The position numbers and the translations under genes were made by a program. The notes below the pieces were generated by a model. The model made no database searches, was not told where the DNA came from, and saw only the letters and a list, made by a program, of their open reading frames with translations. Below are positions 1 through 12,102 of a DNA stretch of 64,000 bases, piece by piece. Source of the DNA: Dromaius novaehollandiae (Eukaryota > Chordata > Aves > Casuariiformes > Dromaiidae); the NCBI RefSeq assembly GCF_036370855.1, contig NC_088108.1, forward strand, positions 14,655,448-14,719,447. Direction: 5' to 3'. Position 1 is the stretch's first letter. Every line of letters begins with the position of its first letter.

Positions 1-3000
1 TTGGTTTCCATGTCTTTGCTCACCTTGCGGAACTGCATATAGTGTTTGATGGCATCAATTTTTGCCTGGAACTCTGCCCTGGTGGCATTCATATTGGATA
101 TCATGGATCCCACGTTCCCCACAATGGTGGCAAAGATGAGGACGCCAATGAGGAAATCAAAGATCACAAAGAGATACTCTTCATCACGCACAGGAGGAGG
201 GGTCTCTCCAATGGTAGTTAAAGTCAGTGTAGACCAGTAGAGACAGTAGACGTACTCCCTGGTGAGATATCCATATTCAGGGTCTGTGACATTAGGATAA
301 ACCCAGGTGTCCTCTCCAAAGCCTATGGCTTTGGAGATGGCATAGTAAATGCATGCATTCCAGTGGATGATGACCAGGATGTAAAGAACCAAGTTGCTGA
401 TCCGAAAGATGTTGGGGTAGCTGGTTCTGGTCTCAGTCCTATCAAAGAACTCAAACATGCGGGAGAAGTGCAGCAGCCTGTTGAAACGCAATTCAGGGCG
501 GTGCAATCCCACAGCAAAGTACACCAGGTCTGTTGGCAGGATGGAGAAAACATCGAGCTTGAACTGTAAGGTGTGGATGTAGCTATCCCGTAATTTCTTC
601 AGGTCCTTAACCAGAAGGCCCTGTTCCAAGAAACCTAACAGAGAAGCAAATGATAGAATTATCTTGGCTTATGTACAACTCTTCTGCAGACTTCATGATA
701 AACCTTTCACAGTATGCCTTTCGCATGCATGCATATACACACAGAGTCATTCAAATATTACTAATTCCACCTGATCTACTGAGTTTACAAGCTTTCATTA
801 TCCCTCAAGCTCTTCATCTGGCAAAAGCCATGCAAAGATATCACTTAAGGATTTACTCTATTGTCTCAAAGAAATGGGGATGCAAAGGTTTCCATCCTCC
901 AGATCATGAATTATTGCAAGTTCTAGACAAAAAAATGCACAGCTGCCTCCCCATCCTGAGAACATTAAATTCTACCATTTTTCCATTTAGATCATTCATT
1001 AACTGAGCTGATATAAAATCAGAGATACAGACCTTCAACTATGCCTGAGTACTAATAGTAATGTGGGTAATTTTGTACAATTATTCAAAGGTGAAGTTGA
1101 AAGCTAGGATGATTAATGTTTCATTCTGAAACTTACTCTATTTCTCAGGTCTTTTAATTAGATTCTTTCTCTGGAGGCCGCTTCATACTAGCAAGCGCCA
1201 AGGTAGATAAAAACCCTCTTTCTAATGGAGCTATAGATCCCATCCCTTGCAGCTCATCCCCACTTTTAAGGAATTTTAAAAATCCACTCACAAGCTGGGA
1301 TGCTTCCTCCACTTACCTGTGCGCAGGCGGATCACCATGTCCCCAATATAGATACAGTCTGAGATGTAGTCTAATACCAGCCAGAGGACAACATAAGTCT
1401 TTTGTAGGTCACTGAAACAAGCCCTGGAGGATGACCACATAGTGGGGTGATGAGATCACCAAACACCCTTATCATCTCCAACCCAGCTGGTTCTGGGGCT
1501 CCTAAACGCTACAGCTGAGTTTGGTCACTTGCCCCCTCTGCTCCTAGAAATTAAATCCCTCTTCTCTGAATCACCTGCCCTCCCTTGACCGGGGTAAAGA
1601 AATGTTCTTGAGACCACCTCCCAAACGCACCTCACAGCCTTGCAAGCAGCTGCACCCGGAGAGGACAGTCCTTTCCCACCAGGGCCAGACAATGATGCAC
1701 TCTGCACTGCTGCAGTCACAACGAAATGGGAGGTCCTTTCCTTTAGGTTTCCACAGGCCCCAGCCCCAGCCCCAGCCTGGCCAGCTTCAGATACCTGATA
1801 CCAGCCTGAGCCACAACCACCAGATGAACAGGAGGGACAGGGGAGACAGGGACCCTACAAGCCTTCCAGCTCACCTGGCCACAAGCAAGCACCAGTTATA
1901 GAGGACAGGAACTGCAATGACAGCCAGCCAACGGTAATACCAGTCCCCCGCAGGGTCCACCACAAAGATCTGCCATTTCTTCCTGGAAGCAGAGAGAACC
2001 CAGAGCTGGCAGGCAATGTGTGAATAAAGAGCTAAATGTAAAAAATAGGGTTGGAAGGGAGCATCCAAGTCATCTCCTTCAGCCTTTGCACTAGACTGGC
2101 TTAAACATAGCTGCAGCTTGAGTGCCAGTCTCTAAGTTAGGCCCAATGCCAGGAGTGCTGAGTAAAAAGTCCAGCACCATTTAAGCTCCTTTATCCCCCA
2201 AACTGTGCTTGATGATGTACCAGAAGAGGAAACTGTAGCACAGCAAGGCAAAGCAGGCAGCCTACATGCACACAGCACATCAGTGGCAGAGCCAGAAACA
2301 GACATTTGGAAGAAGGTAATCAGAAAACTTCTCATTAGATGACATTGCTTCTCCCAGATACAGTAGGGATTGGAGCCGGATGGATTTTGAAGAAGAATAT
2401 TAATTAGGGCAGAAAGAAAAGTGTGCTGCCAGATCAGTGGGAGCACCAGGAGGTGCTGCCCAAACAACGGAGCGGTGGCCTGGGCGGACACCATTGCAGG
2501 GCCGCCACCCCCACTCTGCTCACAGCTGCCTCCTTGCAGTCTGCCCAGCCCTGGGTCCAGCCTTTGAACTGTTCCCAAGTGTTTGATCCAGCTTATCTCG
2601 GGACTCTGAAATAAGACGTGTGGGCTCCTGTCACCAGATCTCACTGGAGAAGCCGGGGAACAGAAACTGTGCAGCTGAGCTGATAGGCTGCTGAAGCCTG
2701 GTAGAGTAAAACTCCCTCTCGCCTTCCCTCCCTCCCAGCTTTTGAATATGCAAAACTCCCTCCAGCAATGGGAAGGAGAACTCCATTGCCAGCAGATAGC
2801 CCTGCACACCCCACTGCTTCTGATGCCTTCGAAAGCAAATCCTCTGCCTTGAAGCCGGCTTCCCTGGTGCCACGCAGGCAGCAGCACCTGCAGTGCCTGG
2901 AGTGCACGGATTAGCACCCCGAGCAGAGCCAGCAGCCATCATTCACATACGCTTTGGGTACAGCCACAGACAAGTGGGTGGTTCAACCTTCCCATTAGAA

Positions 3001-6000
3001 GTGGTGAGACAGTGCATCCTTTTTGTTCAGAAATGGGTCGATCTGGGACTTAAATGTTTTCTGAGAAAGAGACTCTCTAAGACCTACAACACTTGACACA
3101 AGGGAAACATTGGCTTACCTACAGGCAGCAACTACTGTTGTAGCACACACATCACAAGCACCAATAACCTCAATAACTTTGTTAATCATGCTGACAATTT
3201 CAGCCTTAAATCACCAGTTGTGACCACAGCAGGTGGCCAGAGTCACTGACATTATCCCGTAGATGCATACAGTAAAGCTGCCCCCTCTGACAACAGGGCC
3301 AGGGCAAAAACCAGGGTCTGGGTTAACCCAGAAAGAGGGAATAATCAGCTGCCCATTCCTGAAGGCTTTGCACCCAGTGCTGCAAACCACTGAGGCTCCC
3401 ACAGCAGTGGCTGGTGCCTCGTGCTAATTGTTAGCAGACCTGGGCCTTTCATTCAGCCGAGGACCTGGAATACAGCAGAAGTTAGCCCCATCTCTCCAGG
3501 GGCTGTGTGAGAGCCACAGTGCTCTCCCTTCTAGAGATTGCTGGGGTAACTCTAAATATACATCTCCCTCGCCCCAGGGACCCTTACCCTGTCTCTTAAA
3601 TAAAGTCAAGCCATCAGACACGATGCATCTACTGGCCGTGATGCGATGGCGCTTGGCTCTGTTGCTGCATCGCCTGCGGATGCAGGAAACCCTCATCCTG
3701 CCAGACTCACCTCCAAAAAGGAACAACCTCCCCTAAGGAGCCACAGCATCGAGCAGCCCTTCACAGCAGCCTGCAGCTCCCTCTTCCCCTGATAATTAAC
3801 AAGCTCCCCTTAACCTCGCGGGGCAGAACACTTTTCTCCATGACTAGTAAAGACCCAGCTACAAGCCTCAGATATATTTATCCTACAGAAAACAATCATT
3901 TCTTGGTGTTCTAATTACCATGTATAATAGCAGTGTCCAGGCTAGTACATGAGCTTTGCCCTTTAATTAGCCAGCAGAAGAAAAGCCAGGTTATTGCTTT
4001 TCATCAGGTGTGTGAACTGAGGAGATGAAAGGGCTGGAATTGAAAGAGCATTTTTAGAAAGCTTCCGTCAGAGTGTCTGTTCCTGGGGGAGGCACAGGCA
4101 GCACTGTACTCCCTTCATCTCCTTTTGTCCTGCAGATAACGAAATGAGACTTGCAAACACAATGCCTTTGTGTTTGCAATGGTCCCCTGGGAGTTTCTTC
4201 TGCAAGCAGCTCCTGTTGGGAGAGCGACCCTGGCCCCAGCACAGGGCTGAGCTCAGAAAACATCCCAGGCCAGGGCTCAAGCCCTTGGGGCATCGCAGCT
4301 GAGGGTGCCAAGCCCGTGTCCCCTTGGTTTGCCCACAGCTCCTCACATATGTGCACAGGCCAGAGGTGAATCTCTTTATGGATGCAGGGCTGCTTCCCAG
4401 TGCCAACCCCCAGTATCGAGTTGCTCTGAAAAGAGAGGTGGGGGTCTGCTAACTCTCCTGAGCCATGCGAGGGCAGAGAGGACTCCATGGTGAGGGACAG
4501 GCCAGGTCTCTTCCACAAGGACAGACTGCCGGGAGCGAAAGAGCAGACCATGCGTTGCCTACACGGCAGCCCGGGAAGGCCAGGCTGACTGCCAAGAAAG
4601 GGGTTGGAGAGGACAGGGGACCTTCTCCACTGCTGCCTTCCTACCTGTCCCCCTCCAGGCAGATCTGCACCTGGGTTCCCCAGGACTCATTCCCAGTCCC
4701 ATTCCTCCCCTTCCCCAGCACTCGGCACAGCCCCATCCGTGTCCATTTGCCTATGCTGCCAGGAGGTCCTGAGCACCAGGCACAGCTGACCTCCAGCCAA
4801 GGACGGCAGAGAGCACAGGGAAAAGACTCTACTTTTTGTTTTTCGCCTCTGTCTCCTCGCCCTCTGGATCGTCGCTGACGTCCGCAGCCACCGTCTGGAG
4901 CTCGGGGCCCTGGAAACGCTCGAGAAAGGGGTCAGGCCTTTGCTGCTCCTCGTGCAAGCTTTTGTTGGCCCAGTCTCTCAGCACTAGCACCAGGCGGACT
5001 ATCCTGAACAGGGGAGAGAGACAGAGTCAGAAGGAGGTGTCTGTGGAGCCAAGAGAGAGCAAAAAGTTGAGAGCAAACCCTCATGGAGAGCTGAGGTAGT
5101 GCTCGTGCTGGTGGGGGAGTCCATGGCTACTCAAGGGTGCTTACAGCTGAGAGGAAAGGTCTCATGGCCCCTTGTCAGGCCCAAACTTGGTCTTTTTGTC
5201 CCTTGCAGTGACAGTATGGGACCAAGAATATACGAGCAAGACAGTCCTGGGCCCACCCTAGCAAAGTCCAGCAGCCCCTTCCCAAATCCTGCTGTCTCTT
5301 GCCACGGGGGCAGGAGGAACATGTAGGTGACTCAGGCAGAGCTGAGGCTGCCTAGAAGGGAGAGGTCGCCCCAGGCACAGCCAGCCCCCAAGCCCTCCTG
5401 GGGCGCTGGAGATGGTGGAGCCATCCTCTCCCCCTGCCCTCCCCATGGGCACTGCTGCGTGCAGAGCAACAGGTCGCAGGTGCTGGTCCCTGCAGCCCTT
5501 GAATGGTATAGATTGTGAACGGTATAAATCGTGAATGGTGACCCCATACAAGCCCCCAGTGCCCCTCTGCCTGCAGGAGCACCGGGGAGCACCCAGCTCT
5601 CCGCAGGACAGGGGAAGCTGTCCATGCATTTCCTCCTCGTGGGCAAGGGAGCAGGCAGGCAGCGCGCTCCCCAGCCCAGCATGGTGGGAGACGGCTCGGC
5701 GATGGCATGTACCACTTCTCCAGGCAAACCTGGAGCAGGAAGGACAGAGCACTGCTTATTCAGTGTCCCTGCAACACAGTGATGTTTGGCAGCCCTTTCC
5801 CCTGTTTCGCTGTGCATATTTCAAAGTCAGGCCCAAAAGGCTCTGGCTCAGTCCAGAGCCCATCGAATAGCTCTGCATCTTCCTCCCTGTGCCCTGGAAA
5901 CAGCGCACAGGAGCCGTCCCAGCACTCGGGGCCTGCCGCACACACAGATACCTGGCCAGGGCTTGCCGCCCTTGGAAAGCGGGGGCAGCCGGCTGCTCTC

Positions 6001-6518
6001 CACCATCCGGAGGACCATCTCCCTGTGGCTCCAAAGAGACGTCATCGTGGGGAGAGCGGGCCCTGCAGCGGGGAGAAGGAGGGTCATGGCCATGCTGTCC
6101 TGCAGTGGTGCCCGCCCGCAAACGCCTTAGACCAGCTGGAGGAAGCAAGCGCTTGGCATTTGTCATTGCAGCCCAGCCGTCGTCCCCTGGGGCATGGCCC
6201 CATGCATGCCGAGGTGGTCTTCCTCCTCCCCCTGCCCCACCGGTGCCAGAGCAAGAACCATGCACCCCATCCCAGTGGCATGTGGCCAAGGAGGACCTCC
6301 CCACGCCCCTGCGCTCCCGGACAGGCTGGGCTCCCCCGGGAGGTCCCCAGCGCCCAGAGCCTCCCTGAGCCCTTCCTCGGAGACGCCTGCCATGCCCGGA
6401 GCACGGATCAGCCTCACCTCCGGGTGCTGAGCGCCGTCCCCTCGGTGTCCTCCCCGGCTCGGGCGGGCAAACGCGGGTGGTGGTTGGCCGGCGAGCTCTG
6501 CAGGCCGTTACTCTTCAT
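1..6518 (-). CDS. CNGA2: CNGA2, olfactory cyclic-nucleotide-gated channel alpha subunit (3' end beyond window)
   Basis: Pore-forming subunit of the cAMP-gated cation channel of olfactory cilia. Coding exons (minus): 6418-6518, 5952-6062, 4833-5003, 1875-1982, 1317-1423 and 1-634; all phases agree. Exon 1 starts at the ATG at 6518 and reads [14 protein letters not shown], close to the mammalian CNGA2 N-terminus. Exon 3 holds [15 protein letters not shown], the basic amphipathic Ca2+/calmodulin site typical of CNGA2, then [13 protein letters not shown]. Exon 4 carries [11 protein letters not shown] and S1; exon 5 carries S2/S3; the last exon has S4 to S6, with the selectivity filter TIGETPPP near 190-225 and the C-linker start ([11 protein letters not shown]). 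The match [20 protein letters not shown] and [11 protein letters not shown] favours CNGA2 over CNGA1 and CNGA3. The cyclic-nucleotide-binding domain lies off the left edge. No disabling change is seen. Confidence 0.96.
2221..2310 (+). repeat. MIR-like SINE relic
   Basis: GAGGAAACTGTAGCACAG, then CACACAGCACATCAGTGGCAG and GCCAGAAACAGAC, follow the order of the MIR core consensus with many differences. It lies in CNGA2 intron 3. Confidence 0.45.
6332..6341. promoter_or_regulatory. Candidate EBF/Olf-1 site in CNGA2 intron 1
   Basis: The 10-mer TCCCCCGGGA fits the palindromic EBF core TCCCNNGGGA. It lies in the short first intron of CNGA2, under 200 bp from the start codon. EBF/Olf-1 is known to drive mammalian olfactory transduction genes, including the olfactory CNG channel. 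In GC-rich DNA such a short palindrome can occur by chance. Confidence 0.3.
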
Positions 6519-6855
6519 CGTCGCTGTCCACGCGAGGGGCCCACGGGCGCACACCCTGTCCCGGGGACCTCGGCAGGGCAGAAAGCAGCTGAGACCAGCC
6601 GCAGGAGCAGGACGCGCCACGCGCCATGCGGGGCCAGCCCCTCCGGCTTCACGGGCCGAACACCGAGAGGTGGCGCGACACGGGAAGAGACGGTAGCGAC
6701 CCACGGGACTTGCCTGCTCAGTGTTTCCATCACCGGCCACCGCCGCACGGCAGAGCAGGCAACAACAGCCCCGTAGAGCATTTTGCCGTCACCAAGAGAT
6801 CTTGCAAAGCGCGCCGCGGCCCGGCGCTGATGCCGAGCTCTTCCGCTCTGCAGCC

Positions 6856-6869
6856 ATTGCCAGGGCAAC
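6856..6869. promoter_or_regulatory. Candidate RFX X-box upstream of CNGA2
   Basis: ATTGCCAGGGCAAC is an imperfect palindrome of the RFX X-box type (GTTGCC-GGCAAC). It lies about 340 bp upstream of the CNGA2 ATG inside a CpG-rich patch. RFX factors control ciliary genes, and CNGA2 acts in olfactory cilia, so the placement makes sense. Function is inferred only. Confidence 0.4.
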
Positions 6870-8983
6870 AGCACGATGCCCTAGTGACGAGGAGCTGCTC
6901 CGCGGAGAGGGTGCATGGAGAGGCTGCCATGCCGGCAGCGCTGGGGGGACATTGCACGTATGGGGCTGTTTGCATTAAAGCGAGCTGACCTCCTCCCCCG
7001 GGCACTGGGACCTGCTGGTGCTCTGCCCGGCAACCCCGGCTCTAACAAGGGCTCAGGTCTCCGCTGCACCGGCAGTTAAGGTTCGCTGTTGAAAACAAGT
7101 GAGCCTTGCTGAGGCTCTTGCTGGCAGCAGCTGCCTCGGGGTTTGGGGAGCAGTGGGGAAAACCATGCATTTATACACCAAGGCGGATGTGGAGCTGCTG
7201 AATCTGGGATGTCACTGAAGTTTGTTATCCTGAGAGCAGGGGATCGCCCTGCGGAGCTGGCTCGGCTTCCCCTCGCGCTGGCTCCCCCACGTCGCCCGCA
7301 GCCCAGAGAAGCAGCCCTGGGACTTCGAAAGCCAAAGCTGCAGCAGGGAGGGAGGGAGAGGCCCCAGAGGGCCCTGCCCCGGGCCGGCGCAGGCTCTCGC
7401 GCAGCCTGGGATGCTCCTGCCCTCGGGGTCTGACGTGCTGCGTCCCCCCGGCCGGGGCCCTAGCTTTGCTCCGCATCTCCCATGACGCAGCAGCGCCGGT
7501 GCACGGGGAGCACGCGGCTCGGCACGCCGCGCTGCCGTAGGGGCTGCCGCACGCAGAGGCGCCGCACAGAGCACAGGCCTGGGCGCTCAGGACCGCACGG
7601 CACACACTCACCAGCGCCCGCCTACGCCACGCGCCCCTTCCCGATGGCCCCACCGCCCCGGTGCTTTGGGCACGGCAAGTCCTCCAAGCCCCCAAACAGC
7701 CACAGACGGACGGGACCGGGAGGGGATGCCTGGGGACGACATGGGGGTGACCCCAGCTGGGAACAGCCCTCCCTGCCACGCAGGCCGTGCTGCCGCTGTG
7801 CTGCGCTCAAAAGCCTGCGCGGGCACCCGCGTCGCGACACCCTCCTTCCTGCACCTCTCCTCGAGCCCACGGAGCGGGACACCGCGCTCACCACTCTGGA
7901 TCCCTGGAGAAGAGAGCTGCGAGTTTGAGAACGGTCATGGAAAACATCTTCCACTGATTGCTGCCCTGTCAGTTTGGGCATAAAGCTGTTCTAATTAACA
8001 GCTGACAGAAAATTTGTATTCCCAAAGCATATAAGAAAGGGAGTAACAGTTTCCCCCTTTCCCCGCTTCTTTCCAGCATCACCCAACCCTTCGCTGTGGC
8101 TAAGGTTAAACCGGTCCTTGCCGTGCACGTGGCACCACGCACAGTGCGCTGGGCTGGGCTGAAAGCACCAGCACCCAGAGTCCCTTGACTAGCAGCAGCT
8201 TTATCTCTTTTTCCTTTAAAGCCTTAATTTCCACCTCTTCTGATCTCTGGAAAGCAGGAAGCCCCAAGGTTCAGCGCTCAGGCTATCGGGAACTTTTGCC
8301 CTCCCTCACCAGGGCCCTCGGGCCCCTAGGTGTCTTCGCGTGGTGGAGCAGCTCCCTCGAGCACTGTGTCCCGCAACACACTTGAAGCATTTTGTGGTGG
8401 CAGTGGCCCCAGGAGACACCCCAGGCTGCCGCACGGGCCTGCCCTGGCCCAAAGGAGAGCCGGGAGGAGGGGGAAGGGAAGAGAGAGAGGGAATAAATAA
8501 AAGCATCGCACCTCCAGAAAGTGAGGACAGGGACGCTGCAGCAGGAGAGGCCGCGGAGAGCTGCTCCTGCGATGACGGGTCTTGCTCTCCTCCTTAATCC
8601 TCTTGCACGCCCACAGCCCGTGCACGCACAGGGGACGCGGGCAGGCTGGCTGCCTTCCCGGCGCTCCCTCCTGGCGGCTGCATGCAGCCCGTCTCCTGGC
8701 TCCCGCGAGCATCACCCCCCCGGGCTCCAGCACGGTGGCACGCGAAGGAGCCGTGCGAGAGGGTGGCAGGTCTGAACCAGCAGCTCCAGGAGCTGTTATT
8801 CATAAGCCAGGAAGCTCGAGATGCCCCTGGCTTGCCCTTCTTCCACCCCCAAAACATTTGTCCTGGTCTGTTTGGTCCTCGCTGCCCCCAGCTCGACCTC
8901 CAGGTGTGGCTACGCTTCAGTCCCAGTAGGAGGGTGGAGAGTCAGGGCTCCTGGAGCCCAGCTCACCCGTCCTCTTTTCAGCC

Positions 8984-9015
8984 ATTTCTGTGCCTCAGTT
9001 TCCCTCCCTGTTCCC
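8984..9015 (-). repeat. MIR-like SINE relic (short)
   Basis: TTCTGTGCCTCAGTTTCCC is the reverse complement of the MIR core word GGAAACTGAGGCACAGA. Only about 30 nt are recognisable. Confidence 0.4.
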
Positions 9016-12000
9016 ACAAGCGCACTGTTAGATTTCGTTTTTTTCTGTACCTTCTTTATAGATGCAGCCAGGGAACGTTATTCTCAAGGGCCAGCTTTCC
9101 CAGGAGCCAGGGGAACGGGCTCTTCCCCCTGATGCAAGACGGCCCCTCCAGACACCCACATCCTAGGGGAGAGAGGGCAGCGAGAGATGCCACGGGACTC
9201 GCCTGCGCGGGACTCGCACAGCATCTGGGCAGCCTGGCAGCCGGCCCGGTGGAGAGGTTTCAAGCCCTCATCGCAGGCAGCTGCCCTCGGCCAGGCAGCA
9301 TTAAGCAGAAACTCTCCTCCTCCAGATTCCCCTGGCAACCGACATTTCTGTTTTACACCAGCAGGCCAAGTGGCTTGGGGCTCTAGAGAGGTCAGGAGCC
9401 AACATGCAATTAAATATACATGCACGGTACCAGCTGAGGGCCCTGCTGCCAAGGGAACAAATCTTACCCATTCCCATCCAGGGGATACCAGGATCCAACT
9501 CCACAGTTGGTGGAAGAGACATGTCAAGACACACTGAGTTTATTCAAACACGTATTTTACCGATGAGTGTTTCCAGATTTACACCAAGAAGCATGCCTTA
9601 TGGAAAAGCCATATTGTATCCTCTGCAACCTGTCAATAATTAGCCTTGAAGAACACATATGGGGCTGAATCACCTCCCCTCTAAACATCTTCAAGGCACA
9701 CTTTGAAGGTGTTGTGTCCCCAAAGGATCAGCTCTTCTCACCCTAAGCTACAGTTTGGGGGGGGGGGGAAGAAAAAGCTTCTTCCAGAGCACATTTTCAG
9801 TTCTCAGAGAAGAGGAATCAGCCAAACAAGTACTTTCCAAACAATGTGTTTTCCTGGCACGACTCTCACAGAGGCTGTGTCACCTCCCTCTTCAAATCAT
9901 GTGTACAAAGAGAGGAGAGGTGGCAAAATGGGCTATTTCCCTCTCCTGCCCCTCCAGAAAACCCAGTGAGTCAGAGTATCAGCCGAGCAAATCACACTCC
10001 AGTCACCCCAGAAGAGCTGCAGGCAGAATTTGTATATGAATTTAGATGAGGTCCCCTGGTAACCCTGACCCCATCCCTCAGCCATGAGCCATGGGAAGCA
10101 TCTCTGCTGCAGCAGACCCTTACACACACCCTGCCACTGCGCTCTGAGCCAGCCCAGCCATCGGGAGATCCTGGCTCTCGTCCACAATAAATCTCACCTC
10201 TCTCCTCAGCTCACATACTGGCCACAGAGCCACCGGTTCAGACCTGCAATTACTTGTGGGACAGCTATTTATTAGTAAATGTCTGGCTGCCAGATTTACA
10301 GGCAGATAGTTGATGCAGCTGCAGGCACAAAACACCTAAGTATCCATGTCTGTAAATAAGCAGTTGGGACATCTGGATGTCCTACAGTTCCAGCTATAAC
10401 TATTTATAGGTGGAACAAAGAGGTCCTGTTAAAGCATTGCCAAGACCTGACCCCAAGTCTGCAGGCACAGCTCCAGCAGATATTCTGGATAAACCACAAA
10501 AAGCATCTCAAAGTCACCTCACTGCAGCCTTGAATTTCAAGGCACAAAGCACCCCTTGACATCCCAGCACACCATTTTCCATGTGTCGGTTCCCTTTCCT
10601 CCACTCTTATCTTGTACCCTTACATCCCAAGGGTGAGCATGGACCTTGTCTTCATGCAGGTCTCTAAAGAGCTTGTGGCTATAGGGTGGTATCAACAATC
10701 CCAGTTCACATCCACCCAAACCCACTCTGATGAGGAGGTCATGGAGGGGAACGTGACTGCTGCTGAGCTGGTCCAGCCAGGCATGTGGGACCCAGGTGGC
10801 AAAGCCTACTGCAGATCCAAGTGGGCTAAATTCCAAGGAAGCAAAGAAATAGCAAAGCTGTTGAATTGGGCTGGTCATTAGCTAAAGAGCATCTGGGCCA
10901 AGAATTCCCCCAACCTGTATTATTGTGCTGCTGCTGAAGTTACAGTTTGGCAGCCACTCTGGGAGTGATCTTTCCCTCCAGCATTGGCAACCTAATAAAT
11001 TTATATTGCTGCCCAAGCGGGCAATTTTCCACGGCCTGTCTGGTGCTATTAGTGCTGTTATAAGGTCTTATTATCTAGAGAGTCACCATGGGGAGGTTTT
11101 TCATTTAAACCTCACTGAGAAATAGCCAAGCTCCTGGATAAGCCCAGACCTCGCTTCTTAGAGTTGCTTTGGATCTCAACATTTGCAAACCCTTTGCTGA
11201 ACTGCATCCAACAGGATGGGAGCCAAGGAGACAGTCGCGCAGCAGTGGCTGGAGGGATGGGAGCTCCCAGCTCCACCAGATTCATCCCTCCTAGAGCAGG
11301 GGCTATCTTGGCATAGGAGAATTGGCGGTACTACATCCACTTAAGAACAGTTGCTCAAGGAAGAAAAGAGAAATTGTCATTCATCAGTAGTGTAAAAATG
11401 CACAACTACTCTTTACAAGCTTTGGGGGGAAAAGATGAGAAAGAGACTACAGTAATTGGCTGAGGAATTTTGGGGGTCAGGACTGAGTTGTCCAAGCTGG
11501 GATGCTAGGATCCTGGGAAGGTGGCCAGGCCCACCACTGTCCAAAACTGTAGCAGGACCTGATGTCCACAAACACTCGCTGCCGTGGTTTTGCATCTCCT
11601 CTGGCAGACAGCCAAAGGGGTAGAGTATATCCCATTGCTTCACGCACTACAAACACTTACTGCAACACCACCTATTTCTTATGAGACCTTCACAACGTCT
11701 TCCCAGGCAAGCACTGAGTCCGTCAAACAGGCAACATGGTCGCTAGTGTTCACAGAGCATTTACAGTCAGAGCTCAAGCCCGAGACTATGCCTGTTGAGC
11801 CATATTCATCGTCGTTCCCCACCTCTCCCTAACGCCCATCTCCAGGTGCTCTGGCACAAGGTCCAGATTCATCCTTTTCACCTCACCTGCCTCTGATGCT
11901 AGAGTATGAGAGAAGGACGCCATCTTCATTGTAATCGGCGCCTAAGGGACACAAATCCTCAAGGGCCTACAGTGCAAAAAGCAGATCAAGTTAAGGGGAA

Positions 12001-12102
12001 GCAGCATAGTTTTACTGTTCACAAGTATTTGGGCAAGGATCCTGTCCCTGCTCTCACCCGCCCTGCCAGGTTGGGGAGGGAAAGTCAGGGCACAGCAAGC
12101 CT

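Larger units (their letters stand above)
6519..12102. other. Intergenic: CNGA2 5' flank and FATE1/MFF-like 3' flank
   Basis: About 6.5-7.9 kb is CpG-rich and should hold the CNGA2 promoter; no TATA box was picked out. The rest is unique-looking sequence with scattered short open frames, none with recognisable protein similarity, plus a MIR-like fragment near 8984-9015 and a G run near 9757. No additional gene is supported here. I see no strong AATAAA close to the end of the FATE1/MFF-like gene on the minus strand. Confidence 0.6.

Noticed and set aside
2132-2917. 261-codon minus frame inside CNGA2 intron 3
   Set aside because: It overlaps a MIR-like relic and intronic sequence; composition is Ser/Cys/Trp-rich as in random translation.
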